A stretch of DNA of 64,000 nucleotides, from assembly GCF_000143965.1 (NCBI RefSeq), contig NC_014365.1:461501-525500 (forward strand), given 5' to 3'. The position numbers were made by a program, and so were the translations under genes. The notes beneath the pieces were generated by a model. That model was not told the DNA's origin and made no database searches. It saw only the letters and a program-made list of their open reading frames with translations. Numbering within the stretch: position 1 is the stretch's first letter; each line of letters starts with the position of its first letter. The DNA is from Desulfarculus baarsii DSM 2075 (lineage in GTDB: Bacteria; Desulfobacterota; Desulfarculia; Desulfarculales; Desulfarculaceae). Positions 41,460 through 50,880 of the stretch are shown piece after piece.

Positions 41460-41812
41460 GCCGAGGCCTCCCCTTCCGCCGGCGCCGTGTCGCAGACGCC
41501 GCTGCTGACGGTGTAGACGTCCTCCACCGGGCTGACGAAAATCTTGCCGTCGCCGAAGGCGCCCTTGGCGCCGGAGCGGGCCGACTTCATGATCGTCTCG
41601 ATGACGAAGTCCTTGTCCTCGGCGCGGATGACGCTCATCAGCATGGTCTTGGGGATCTCGTCGTAGGTGATCTCGCCGATCTTGATGCCCCGCTGCTTGC
41701 CGCGGCCGGCCACCGAATACTTGGTGACCGCGGGGAAGCCCGCGTCCATCAGGGCCGTCAGGACGTCGTCGGCTTTTTCCGGCCTCACGATTGCTCTGAC
41801 CATGATCATCAT
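41456..41812 (-). CDS. nifI1: PII-family nitrogenase regulator NifI1
   Basis: A 118-aa PII protein: MMIMVRAIVRPEKADDVLTALMDAGFPAVTK is the NifI1/GlnB-like start, GRGKQRGI the T-loop base, and GDGKIFVSPVEDVYTVSSG the nucleotide-binding end. Translation starts at one of two consecutive ATGs at 41812/41809. Lies 35 bp after nifH. Partner of NifI2 in post-translational switch-off of the NifDK protein. Confidence 0.95.
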   Translation of the reverse strand: MMIMVRAIVRPEKADDVLTALMDAGFPAVTKYSVAGRGKQRGIKIGEITYDEIPKTMLMSVIRAEDKDFVIETIMKSARSGAKGAFGDGKIFVSPVEDVYTVSSGVCDTAPAEGEASA

Positions 41813-41847
41813 GTCGCTAGTCCTTTTTCGAATGCGGTTGGTGGTTG

Positions 41848-42705
<858 letters not shown>

Positions 42706-42709
42706 CTAG

Positions 42710-42725
42710 AGCATGGGCCGTGCCA
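42710..42725 (-). promoter_or_regulatory. Sigma-54 promoter of the nif operon
   Basis: On the minus strand TGGCACGGCCCATGCT matches TGGCACG-N4-TTGCW with one mismatch and correct GG/GC spacing. The start would lie near 42700, about 25 bases before the nifH GTG. I looked for a NifA-type TGT-N10-ACA site in the 140 bp upstream and found no exact match. Confidence 0.85.
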
Positions 42726-42830
42726 AACGGAGGCATGGTTGGTTATCTTGGCGTTATTGATGGAGATTATCGGCGAGAAGCCGCCAGAGGCCAGCCCGGC
42801 GCGGGTAGACCTGGAGGTAGAACGATGTTA

Positions 42831-42857
42831 CATAAAAGTAAACCGGCCGCGCGGCCG
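42831..42857 (-). terminator. Possible terminator of the trk operon upstream of nifH
   Basis: On the minus strand the palindrome CGGCCGCGCGGCCG, just after the trkA stop, is followed by the T-rich GTTTACTTTTATG. The T-run is interrupted, so the call is moderate. Confidence 0.5.
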
Positions 42858-42865
42858 TGGTCGGC

Positions 42866-43516
42866 TCAGTCCTTGCGCAGGCGTTCCAGATCGGCGGGCT
42901 TGCCCAAGACGACCATCAGGTCGTTCTGACTGAGGACGTAATCCGGGGCCACGACCACGCGGGTGAGGTGGCTGCCCTTTTCGCGCAAGGCGATGACGTT
43001 GATGTTGAAGCGCCGCCGCAGATCCAGGGCGGCCAGGCTCTTGCCGATCATGGACGGCGGCGGGGCCATCTCGGCCACGTGGTATTCGCCGCCGATGGGC
43101 AGGAATTCCAGCAGGTCGGGGTGATCGAGGGTGCCGGCCAGGCGCAGGGCGGCGTCGCGTTCGGGAAAGACGATGCGGTCGGCCCCGACTTTTTGCAGGA
43201 TTTTTTCGTGCTCGGGGCTGATGGCCTTGGCCACGATGCGCGGCACGGCCATCTCGCGCAGGTGCAGGGTGATCAACACGCTGGAGCCGATGTGGTCGCC
43301 CACCGAGACGATGGCCGCCTCGGCCAGGCCCACGCCCAGATCCTCCAGCACGGCGCGGTCGGTGGCGTCGGCGACGATGGCCTGCTGGACGTGATCCTGC
43401 ACCCGGCTGACCGCCTTGGGGTCGACGTCCATGGCGATGATCTCGTGGCCCAGCTCGAAGAGCCTGATGGCCAGGTGTTGGCCGAAGTTGCCCAGGCCGA
43501 TGATGGCCACTTCCAT
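42866..43516 (-). CDS. TrkA/KtrA-type potassium channel regulatory subunit
   Basis: A 216-aa RCK protein. Residues 1-135 form a Rossmann domain with GLGNFGQHLA (NAD/ATP-binding glycine loop) and the acidic residue in IIAMDVDPKAV; residues about 140-216 form an RCK_C domain (MIGKSLAALDLRRRFNINVIALRE). A single RCK_N/RCK_C unit of this size is the KtrA type; full TrkA has two. It gates the membrane subunit encoded upstream, 22 bp away. ATG 43516 with AAGGAGCGC upstream. Confidence 0.93.
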   Translation of the reverse strand: MEVAIIGLGNFGQHLAIRLFELGHEIIAMDVDPKAVSRVQDHVQQAIVADATDRAVLEDLGVGLAEAAIVSVGDHIGSSVLITLHLREMAVPRIVAKAISPEHEKILQKVGADRIVFPERDAALRLAGTLDHPDLLEFLPIGGEYHVAEMAPPPSMIGKSLAALDLRRRFNINVIALREKGSHLTRVVVAPDYVLSQNDLMVVLGKPADLERLRKD

Positions 43517-43538
43517 GGCGCGCTCCTTTTTCTGGCCG

Positions 43539-44903
43539 CTAGCCCAGCGAGACCTGCTCCTCGGCCAGGCTGTAGCCGATGGCCCGGCCGCGTTGGGCCA
43601 GGGCGTAGACGAGGGTCAACGGCCCCAGGCGGCCGATGAACATCAGGATTATGATCACCCACTTGCCGGCTGGCGTCAGCAGCGGCGTGGCCCCCATGCT
43701 AAGCCCCACCGTGGCGAAGGCGCTGACCGCCTCGAAGGCCAGCACCAGGAAATCGCCGCGCTGGTGGCCAAGGAACGGCTCGGCCAGGCCCACGCTCATC
43801 AGCGTGACCGTGGCCACGCTCAGCACCGAAAGGGCCAAAAGCACCAGGGCCAGGGCCACGCCGACCTGGGCCTCGGGGACGGTGCGGCCGCCGGCCTCGG
43901 TGGTGGGCCGGCCGCCCAGGCGCGAACGGGCCATGGCCCACAACACGGCCAAGGTGGTGGTTTTGACGCCGCCGCCGCACGAGCCCGGCGAGGCCCCCAC
44001 GAACATCAGCATCATCACCACGAAAAGCGATGAATTGCACAGCAAATTAAGGTCGATGGTGTTGAAGCCGGCCGTGCGCGCCGTCACCGAGGTGAAGAGA
44101 ATCTCCCACAGATGGCCGAAAAAATCCGGGCCGCCCTCGGCCAGCAGCTCGAACAGGCCGATGGCCGTCGCTCCGCCGACGATCAGCCACAGCGAGGTGA
44201 CCAGGGCCATGCGCGCGCTCAGGTTGAGCCTGGGATGGCGGCGGGTGTGATCCAGCAGGCGCAGGCGCAGCTCGCGCAGGATGATGAAGCCGATGCCGCC
44301 CAGAAAAATCAGGCCCATCACCGTCAGGTTGATCAGCGGATCCTTGGCGTAGCCCACCAGGCTGTCGCCGAACATGGAAAAACCGGCGTTGCAAAAGGCG
44401 CTGACCGCATGAAAAACGGCCAGGCCCAGGGCCAGGTGCGGCGGGTGATCGAAGACGAAACGGGCGAACAACAGCGCCGCGCCGATGCTTTCGATCAACA
44501 GCGTGTAGCCGATGACATCGCGCAGCAGCAGGCCCAACTCGCGCGGCGGCGCCGCGCCCAAGGCCCCGCGCAGGGCCATGCGGCTGGCCATGCCCGGCCG
44601 GCGGCCGGTGAGGTAGAGCAGGCCCACCGAAAAGGTCATGATGCCCAGGCCGCCCAGTTGGATCAACACCGCGATGAGCGCCTGGCCCCACGGCGACCAG
44701 GCCGTGGCCGTGTCCACGGTGATCAGGCCGGTGACGCACACGGCGCTGGCCGAGGTGAACAGGCAGTCCAGCCAGCCCACCGCCTCGGCGGCCTGGCACC
44801 AGGGCAGGCCCAGCAGGGCCGCGCCCAAGAGGATCAGCCCGGCGAAGGATCCCACCAGCAGGCGGAAGGGGCTGCTCCAGGTTGTGGCCTGGGATGCGGG
44901 CAA
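43539..44903 (-). CDS. TrkH/KtrB-type potassium uptake channel subunit
   Basis: A 454-aa polytopic protein with four P-loop repeats. Selectivity-loop segments are visible: SASAVCVTGLITVD, AVSAFCNAGFSMFG, TARTAGFNTIDL and SAFATVGLSMG. The loop in the third M2 helix and the fold match KtrB. The start is uncertain: TTG 44903 (MPASQATTWSSPFRLL) lies 11 bases after GGAG and gives the usual length; the frame is open to 44969. With the KtrA-type subunit it imports potassium, possibly sodium-dependent. Confidence 0.9.
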   Translation of the reverse strand: MPASQATTWSSPFRLLVGSFAGLILLGAALLGLPWCQAAEAVGWLDCLFTSASAVCVTGLITVDTATAWSPWGQALIAVLIQLGGLGIMTFSVGLLYLTGRRPGMASRMALRGALGAAPPRELGLLLRDVIGYTLLIESIGAALLFARFVFDHPPHLALGLAVFHAVSAFCNAGFSMFGDSLVGYAKDPLINLTVMGLIFLGGIGFIILRELRLRLLDHTRRHPRLNLSARMALVTSLWLIVGGATAIGLFELLAEGGPDFFGHLWEILFTSVTARTAGFNTIDLNLLCNSSLFVVMMLMFVGASPGSCGGGVKTTTLAVLWAMARSRLGGRPTTEAGGRTVPEAQVGVALALVLLALSVLSVATVTLMSVGLAEPFLGHQRGDFLVLAFEAVSAFATVGLSMGATPLLTPAGKWVIIILMFIGRLGPLTLVYALAQRGRAIGYSLAEEQVSLG

Positions 44904-45070
44904 ACCGTTTGGCGCTCCTTTTGGCGACGATGTTGGCCAGAGTTTAGAACCGCCCCGGCCGGGCGTCAATTTTATCTTTGCTTTTGACGCGGCCGGCGGC
45001 CTGGGGGATATTGAATGACGGCGGCCGGCAAGGGCCGCGTGGCAAAAAACGCCTCCAGCGGGGACAAGGC

Positions 45071-45871
45071 ATGCGCATACTCCTGACCAACGACGATGGC
45101 GTGATGGCCGCCGGCATCGGGGCCCTGCACCAGGTTCTGTGCCAACGCCACGAGGTGTTCGTGGTCGCCCCCGAGACCGAGCAATCGGCCGTGGGCCACT
45201 CCATCACCCTGGCCGACCCCATCAAGGTGCGGCCGCTCAGCGCCAAGACCGGCATGAACGGCTTCGCCGTGGCCGGCACCCCGGCCGATTGCGTCAAGCT
45301 GGCCATGGGCCAACTGATGCCTCAACCGCCCGATCTGGTGGTCAGCGGCATCAACCAGGGGGCCAACGTGGGCGTCAACGTGCTCTATTCGGGCACGGTC
45401 AGCGCGGCCACCGAGGCGGCGATCCTGGGCCTGCGCTCGCTGGCCTTTTCGCTGGCCAGCCACACCAGCCGCGACTTCAGCCACGCCGCCGCCGTGGCCG
45501 CCGGCCTGATCGAGCAATACGACCTGCTGGCCGCGCCGCCCGAAGTCTGCCTCAACGTCAACATCCCGGCCCTGCCCGTGGACCAGATCAAGGGCGTGCG
45601 CCTGGCCCGGCAATCGTGCTCGCGCCTGGGCGAACGCTTTTTGCGGCGCACCGACCCGCGGGGGCATGTCTATTTCTGGCAGGCCGGCGAGTCCATGGGC
45701 GTCGAGGGCGGGCCCGACACCGACTATCCGGCCCTGCTCGAGGGCTATGTGACCATCACCCCCCTGCGTCACGACATGACCCACAACCAGGCCCTGCGCC
45801 GCATGAGCGAGCAGTGGCGCGCGCCGCGCCTGCCCGGCGCCCCGGCCGGAGGCGACGCTTGTGAAAAATGA
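45071..45871 (+). CDS. surE: 5'/3'-nucleotidase SurE
   Basis: A 266-aa metal-dependent survival phosphatase. The N-terminal MRILLTNDDG holds the metal-binding Asp8-Asp9, EQSAVGHSIT the Ser ligand region, and VVSGINQGANVG the conserved Asn. It dephosphorylates nucleoside monophosphates. ATG 45071, preceded by GGGACAAGG. Divergent from the potassium uptake genes. A weak hairpin with T5 (45963-45988) downstream could terminate it. Confidence 0.95.
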   Translation: MRILLTNDDGVMAAGIGALHQVLCQRHEVFVVAPETEQSAVGHSITLADPIKVRPLSAKTGMNGFAVAGTPADCVKLAMGQLMPQPPDLVVSGINQGANVGVNVLYSGTVSAATEAAILGLRSLAFSLASHTSRDFSHAAAVAAGLIEQYDLLAAPPEVCLNVNIPALPVDQIKGVRLARQSCSRLGERFLRRTDPRGHVYFWQAGESMGVEGGPDTDYPALLEGYVTITPLRHDMTHNQALRRMSEQWRAPRLPGAPAGGDACEK

Positions 45872-46121
45872 CATGAATACCCATTCAATGGGGCAATGCG
45901 CCCCAGGCCACGGGGCGAAACTCCATTAAACTGCCGGATGTTGTGGTATTGTGAAAACGGGAGCACCTGGTAAATGGTGGGTGTTTTTAAAAAATAATAA
46001 GTAAAAACCGCATATTGTCTCGGCGAGGCCCTTGCTGGTGGTGATTGGCATGTTGCTTGCTATGAAATACTGTCAAGACGGAGCTGATTGTGCTTGCTCA
46101 ACTTCCACGCGGAGCGTCGCC
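45872..46121 (+). other. AT-richer intergenic region with nested inverted repeats
   Basis: The 250-bp gap after surE has lower G+C than its surroundings. A long stem AATGG/CCATT (45887-45891 with 45923-45927) encloses TGGGGC/GCCCCA, and a weaker CACC/GGTG hairpin followed by TTTTT lies at 45963-45988. I recognise no known RNA family or gene here. Confidence 0.35.
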
Positions 46122-46301
46122 ATGCCAGTTTTTGAGTATGTTTGCAGCAACTGCCAGAATGTCGAAAAGCGCATCACCGGGATCGACGACCACACCGTCA
46201 TCTGCGAGCGTTGCGGCCAGGTTTCCGTGCGCAAGGCCGACGTGGAGTCCCTTCTGGCCTCCTACGCCGTCGACCGTGGCGAGGTTGAAAGCGGCCGATA
46301 A
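46122..46301 (+). CDS. FmdB-type small zinc-ribbon protein
   Basis: A 59-aa protein starting MPVFEYVCSNC, the characteristic opening of the FmdB/CxxC_CxxC_SSSS family, with knuckles CSNC and CERC. Such small zinc ribbons are proposed regulators but without solid functional data. ATG 46122 has CGGAGCG upstream; the frame is open further back without a ribosome site. Followed 15 bp later by a YkgJ-family gene. Confidence 0.85.
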   Translation: MPVFEYVCSNCQNVEKRITGIDDHTVICERCGQVSVRKADVESLLASYAVDRGEVESGR

Positions 46302-46316
46302 TTCCATGGGGCGGCC

Positions 46317-47069
46317 GTGTTAGCGGCATGGCCCCGTGACGTGGCTTGGGCCGTCGACCAGGCGGTCGGGCGCGGTTTCGCGCGCGATCTGGCCTCGGCC
46401 TACGCCAAACTGCCCGACACCATTTGCGCGCGCGAGGGCCATTGTTGCGGCCTGCTGCCGCCGGTTCATCCAATCGAAGCCCTTTGCTGGCTCGGGCGCT
46501 TGGCCGATCAACGGGCCGATCGTCGGGCCGACGAACTGGCCAATCTGACAGAGCATTTCCTGACCAACGCCGTCCGGCGTCGGCCCTGCCCCTGGCGCGA
46601 GGAAGGCGCCTGCCATGTCTATGAGCAACGCTTTTTTGGCTGTCGGGCCTATGGCCTGTGGTCGGCGGGCCATTACGCGCGCCGCCATCGCGCCGCCGCT
46701 GGCAATCAAGCGCGGGTGGCCGCCGCCTGGGCCGAGCTTGGGGTGAAACTCCCCAACGAGGTTTTGGCCGCCGGACCGGGCTATTGCCGCAATGTGCGGC
46801 CGATCTCAGGGGCGGCCGCGCCTTCCGATGCGGACATCGAGGCCCTGGAGTCCCGAATCCAGGCCCTGGGCCGGGGCATGACCATGCCCGAGGCCGTCTG
46901 GCAATGGGGCGGCGATATTTCCTTCGCCGCGGCCTGGTTAACCTTGGGCCCGCGCCTGGCCTTGGAGCGCAAGGTGGCCGCCACACGGGCCGCCCTGGCC
47001 GGTCTCCACCAAGAATTCGCCGAAATTATCGATCAATCTCGCCAGGCAGCCCGCGAAATGGCCTGCTGA
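46317..47069 (+). CDS. YkgJ-family cysteine-cluster protein
   Basis: A 250-aa protein whose N-terminal half carries the putative zinc- or iron-chelating cysteine pattern: ICAREGHCCGLLPP, then CPWREEGACHVYEQRFFGCRAYG. The C-terminal half (about 130-250) is helical with no further motif. GTG 46317 is the likely start, 15 bp after the FmdB-type gene, so the two metal-binding proteins are co-transcribed. PF03692 proteins have no confirmed activity. A possible Fe-S cluster is suggested by the cysteine pattern only. Confidence 0.8.
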   Translation: MLAAWPRDVAWAVDQAVGRGFARDLASAYAKLPDTICAREGHCCGLLPPVHPIEALCWLGRLADQRADRRADELANLTEHFLTNAVRRRPCPWREEGACHVYEQRFFGCRAYGLWSAGHYARRHRAAAGNQARVAAAWAELGVKLPNEVLAAGPGYCRNVRPISGAAAPSDADIEALESRIQALGRGMTMPEAVWQWGGDISFAAAWLTLGPRLALERKVAATRAALAGLHQEFAEIIDQSRQAAREMAC

Positions 47070-47087
47070 TTATTCTTTCTTTTCACG

Positions 47088-47116
47088 TTGAGGCAACGGG
47101 CCGGCGCGTCTATAAT
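47088..47116 (+). promoter_or_regulatory. Sigma-70-type promoter of the HD-GYP gene
   Basis: -35 TTGAGG (47088-47093), 17-bp spacer and a perfect -10 TATAAT (47111-47116), about 37 bp before ATG 47154. Confidence 0.75.
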
Positions 47117-47153
47117 AAAACTAAACGATAATAATTCGCAAAAGTGGCGCGCC

Positions 47154-48089
47154 ATGCCAGCGGAGCCAGCACACGATCAAGCCGAAATCCAGCGCGTGCG
47201 CCGGCCCCAGGTCTGGTGTTATCGCGGCATACCGATCTATCGCCGCGACGCGCGGGGCGATCTGGTCCTGTTCAAGGACCGGGGCCGCACCCTGGCCGAG
47301 ATGGGCTTTGACGAGCGGACCTTGCCCGGCGAGCTCTACGTGCTGCGCCGCGACAAGCTTTCGGCCATCGCCGAGGTGCAGGCCGGGCTCAACGGGCGCA
47401 TGCTGGCGGCGGCCGCGGTCGGCGATCATCAGCGGGTCAAGTTGATTTTGACGCAGATCGTCGAGGAGACCTTCGCCGACCCGCGCGCGGGCAATCTGGA
47501 GGCCCTGGGCCAGACGGTCAAGGGCCTGGTGGAGGTCTACGCCGGCACGGGCGCGGCCTTGCAGCGCATGGCCCTGATGACCAGCAAGGATTATTCCACC
47601 GCCGTGCACTCGGTCAACGTGGCCGCCCTGGTCATGGGTTTTTGCCTGTTTCAGAAGCGGCCCCAGGCCGAGGTGATCAACCTGGGCCTGGCCGCCCTGC
47701 TGCACGACCTGGGCAAGCTGTTCATCGACGGCGGCGTGCTCACGGCCCAGCGCCGCCTGACCAGTGATGAGTTCGCGCAGATCAAGGCCCACCCGACGCG
47801 CGGCCTGGAGGCCCTGGCCGGCGGCGATTTCCCGGCCGAAGTGGCCTTGGCCGTGGCCCAGCATCACGAAAAGATCGACGGTAGCGGATATCCACTGGGT
47901 TTGACTTATTTTTCGGAGGCGGGTCAACTGGTGGGCCTGGTCGATTGCTACGAGGCGCTGACCAGCGACGAGCGGGTTTATCGTCCGCCGATGACGCCCC
48001 TGGACACGCTCAAGCTCCTCAAGGGCGACATGGCCGCCGGCAAGTTCGATCGCGCCCTGTTCGAGCAGTTCGCCTATAGTTTGGTCTGA
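47154..48089 (+). CDS. HD-GYP domain cyclic-di-GMP phosphodiesterase
   Basis: A 311-aa cytoplasmic protein. The N-terminal 100 residues (GIPIYRRDARGDLVLFKDRG) are a PilZ-unlike lead domain common in DUF3391/HD-GYP architectures. The HD-GYP domain carries VHSVNVAALVMG, LLHDLGK (metal HD) and HHEKIDGSGYPLGL with the GYP signature, so it should be catalytically competent for c-di-GMP hydrolysis. ATG 47154, with no strong ribosome site (the leader is AT-rich). It converges on the membrane-protein gene with only three bases between stops. Confidence 0.92.
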   Translation: MPAEPAHDQAEIQRVRRPQVWCYRGIPIYRRDARGDLVLFKDRGRTLAEMGFDERTLPGELYVLRRDKLSAIAEVQAGLNGRMLAAAAVGDHQRVKLILTQIVEETFADPRAGNLEALGQTVKGLVEVYAGTGAALQRMALMTSKDYSTAVHSVNVAALVMGFCLFQKRPQAEVINLGLAALLHDLGKLFIDGGVLTAQRRLTSDEFAQIKAHPTRGLEALAGGDFPAEVALAVAQHHEKIDGSGYPLGLTYFSEAGQLVGLVDCYEALTSDERVYRPPMTPLDTLKLLKGDMAAGKFDRALFEQFAYSLV

Positions 48090-48092
48090 GGC

Positions 48093-49691
48093 TCACTCCA
48101 CGGCCACGCGCCTGATCAGCACCTTCAGCGGCGGTTGGCCGGGCGGGTTTTTGTAGATGTAGCGCAGGCGCGCCTGGGCCAAACCGCCCACCCGCCGGCC
48201 CAGATAGAGGCCGGTGTAGTAATCGTGGGCCTGATAGGCCTCGCCGGTGGGGGCGAACACCGGCCACGAGCGGGCCACGCGGGCCTTTTGGTGCCTGGCG
48301 TCGGCGGCGTCGCGCTTGTCCAGATCGCGGTCGGCGGTGTCGACGCCAGCGCGCAGCAAAAAGATATAGGGCACGTCTTGCTCGTCGGTGGCCACCAACT
48401 GCACCACCGGCGCGCCTTGGGGCGCGTCCTCGGCCGTCAGCAGGTGGCCGAAGACATGCAGCCGGCTGACGCCCGACAGCCACTCGGGCGCGGTCAGCTT
48501 CAGTTCGGGGTTGTCCGGCGAAAGCACCACCGGCTTTTCCAGCAGCTCCAGTCTGGTCAGGGGCCTGGGTGGGGCTTCTCGAGGCTTGGGCCACTGATAG
48601 AGCATGAACGGAGCCAGGGACGCGGCCAAGGCTAGCGCCGAGAGGCACAGGTTCAACGCCCTGCTGCGCCGGGTCAGCTCCAGCCAGCCCTCCTGGCCCA
48701 TCAGCGGCAGGGAGTATTCGGCCAGCAATCCCAGGCAGATCACCAAAAACGCGCCCAGGGCCAGGGCCCGCAGCCATTCGGCCTCCAGCAGCAGCGCGCC
48801 GACATCGGGCCGCCACCAGGCCACCGCCAGGCTGACGGCCAGGCCGGCCGCCCACCACAACACCAGCAGCGCCCGCAGCAGCCAGTAGACCGGCAGCGGG
48901 TTGTCCGGCGGCGGCAGCGAAGGCCCCCGCCGCCTGGCCCGCAGCCGCCCGGCAAAGGCCAGGCCGACCGCGCAGCCCGCCAGCGCCGCCAACGGCGCAA
49001 GCTCGAACCAGGCCACCGCCAGCGCCGGCAAGGCCCCCACGCTCAGGGCCAGATAGACCAGCCAGCCCAGGCGACGGCCTCGGGGCAGGGCGGGCAAAAT
49101 CACCAGCGTCGCCCCGCAGATCAGCGCCCAGAGCAGGGCCGCCAAGGCCGGTCGCCAGGCCAACCAGGGGTCGGGCGGCCACTGGGCCGCCAGGTCCGGC
49201 CGCACCCAGGCCAGGCAGAGCAGGCACGACATCAGGGCCAGGCCGGCGCCGGCCAGGCCGGTCAGCCATGGCCGTCTGGCTCCCTGGCGCAGTTCGGCGC
49301 GCAGGCCCAGGCTGAGCCCTCCCAGCCGCAGGCCCAGCCCGCACAGATAAACCAGGCCCAGCCACAGCTTGTAGTTGCCCAACAGCGCGCCAAAATACAA
49401 CAGCGCCCCGAACAGCCAGCCGCACAGGTGGGCCCCCCAGGCGCACATCGCCGGGCTGACCGCGTCGGCGGCCAGACGGCCGCGCGGCGAAACGCCCACC
49501 AGCCGCAGCCCGGCCGGCCCGGCCAGCATGATCAGCCAGCCCAGGCCGAACCACCAGCGTTCGGCCCCCAACACGGGTAGCCCCAGCCGTGGCCACAGCC
49601 ACCAGACCCAGCCGGCCACGGCCAGGCCCGAGGCCGCCTCCACCAGCCCCGGCCAGAGGCCCACGGCCGGACCGCGCCTACGTTCGGCCAT
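48093..49691 (-). CDS. Polytopic membrane protein with C-terminal soluble domain, polysaccharide cluster
   Basis: A 532-aa protein with about ten to twelve Leu/Ala/Trp-rich membrane helices (residues about 15-370) and a C-terminal soluble region of about 150 residues (from RLHVFGHLLTAEDAPQ) with a mixed strand/helix pattern. I do not recognise the family; Wzx/Wzy-like roles are possible from position only. I see no Wzm-type permease motif. ATG 49691 overlaps the end of the upstream glycosyltransferase gene by 14 bp, so it is part of that operon and is the last gene in it. It is unusually rich in Leu, Ala and Trp. Confidence 0.75.
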   Translation of the reverse strand: MAERRRGPAVGLWPGLVEAASGLAVAGWVWWLWPRLGLPVLGAERWWFGLGWLIMLAGPAGLRLVGVSPRGRLAADAVSPAMCAWGAHLCGWLFGALLYFGALLGNYKLWLGLVYLCGLGLRLGGLSLGLRAELRQGARRPWLTGLAGAGLALMSCLLCLAWVRPDLAAQWPPDPWLAWRPALAALLWALICGATLVILPALPRGRRLGWLVYLALSVGALPALAVAWFELAPLAALAGCAVGLAFAGRLRARRRGPSLPPPDNPLPVYWLLRALLVLWWAAGLAVSLAVAWWRPDVGALLLEAEWLRALALGAFLVICLGLLAEYSLPLMGQEGWLELTRRSRALNLCLSALALAASLAPFMLYQWPKPREAPPRPLTRLELLEKPVVLSPDNPELKLTAPEWLSGVSRLHVFGHLLTAEDAPQGAPVVQLVATDEQDVPYIFLLRAGVDTADRDLDKRDAADARHQKARVARSWPVFAPTGEAYQAHDYYTGLYLGRRVGGLAQARLRYIYKNPPGQPPLKVLIRRVAVE

Positions 49692-50880
49692 CGGCCCACT
49701 CCTCCAGCGCCTGGCCATAAACGGCCAAGGTTTCACGGGCCGCCCGCCGCCACGAAAACAGCCGCGCCCGCGCCGCGCCGGCCTGGCGCAGTTGATCGGC
49801 CAGCTCTGGCCGCGCCAGCACCTCGCCCATGGCCTGGGCCAGCTCCGCCGGACGCCCCGGCGGCGTCAGCAGCCCGGCCTGGCCCACCACCTCGGGCACG
49901 GCCGCCGCCGCCACGGCGATCACCGGCGCGCCGCAGGCCATGGCCTCCAGCGGCGGCAGGCCAAAGCCTTCGTAAAGCGAGGGAAAGACAAAGGCCACGC
50001 AGGCCGAGAAAAGCGCCGGCAGATCGTCATCGGCCACGAAACCCAGCCGCCGCACGGCGTGCTCCAGGCCCAAGCGTTTGATATGCCCCAAAAAGGCCGG
50101 ATATTGCTTGTCGCCTTCGATGGACCCGGCCATGACCAGGAGCGCCCGCTCGTCGGTGGCGCGGCAGATGGCCAGGGCCTCCAACAGGCCGGGCATGTCC
50201 TTGCGCTGATCGATGCCGCCCAGATAAAAGAAAAACGGCGCGCCCGGCTCCAGGCCGTGGCGGGCCAGCACGGCCGCTCGCGCGGCCGGGTCGGCCACAG
50301 GGGCCAGGTGGGGGTCGGCGGCCTCGTGGACGACGCTGACGCGCTCGGGGTCGAGGCCGTAAAGCTCGACCAGGTCGCGCTTGGTGCATTCGCTCACGGC
50401 GATGAGCCTCTGGGCCCGGCCCAGGCAGCGGGTTTCCACCCAGCGCTCCAGGCGAAAACGGGCCTGGCTGACGCCCTGGCTATAAATCTGGGGCAGGCGC
50501 TGGGCGATGAGATCATGCACGGTGATCACCGTCGGCCGCAGCGGCCACAGCGGCGCGTCCAGGTGGGCGATGAAATGCACCACCCGCCCGGCCCGCCAGG
50601 CCGGCAGAAGCGGCCGCCGGGCCAGCCAATAGTGGCTGATCAGGCGCTTGCCGTAGGGCAGCCACCGGGGCAGGTAGCCGGCGGGCAAGCGCTTGACGCG
50701 GCTGTCGAAATCGGGGTCGGGCAGATTGCCTTGGACCAGCAGCTCCAGGCCCTGGGGGCCGACCTCCGCCAGCATGGCCGCCAGCAGGTTTTGGGCGTAG
50801 CGGCCGATGCCCCGCTCCTTGTGCGCCTTGAAGCCGGCCTGCATGGCCCGGCCGTCGATCACCGCCGGCCAACCACTCAT
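49678..50880 (-). CDS. GT4-family glycosyltransferase
   Basis: A 400-aa GT-B enzyme. The C-terminal donor-binding domain has LGGIDQRKDMPGLLEAL and the E-x7-E motif in PSLYEGFGLPPLEAMACG, diagnostic of GT4. The N-terminal domain shows VITVHDLIAQRLPQIYS and VSECTKRDLVELYGL, typical of mannosyl- and related transferases. The acceptor and sugar are unknown. ATG 50880 overlaps the preceding gene's stop by four bases. Next to a double glycosyltransferase, it likely extends the same glycan chain on the cytoplasmic face. Confidence 0.92.
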   Translation of the reverse strand: MSGWPAVIDGRAMQAGFKAHKERGIGRYAQNLLAAMLAEVGPQGLELLVQGNLPDPDFDSRVKRLPAGYLPRWLPYGKRLISHYWLARRPLLPAWRAGRVVHFIAHLDAPLWPLRPTVITVHDLIAQRLPQIYSQGVSQARFRLERWVETRCLGRAQRLIAVSECTKRDLVELYGLDPERVSVVHEAADPHLAPVADPAARAAVLARHGLEPGAPFFFYLGGIDQRKDMPGLLEALAICRATDERALLVMAGSIEGDKQYPAFLGHIKRLGLEHAVRRLGFVADDDLPALFSACVAFVFPSLYEGFGLPPLEAMACGAPVIAVAAAAVPEVVGQAGLLTPPGRPAELAQAMGEVLARPELADQLRQAGAARARLFSWRRAARETLAVYGQALEEWADGRT

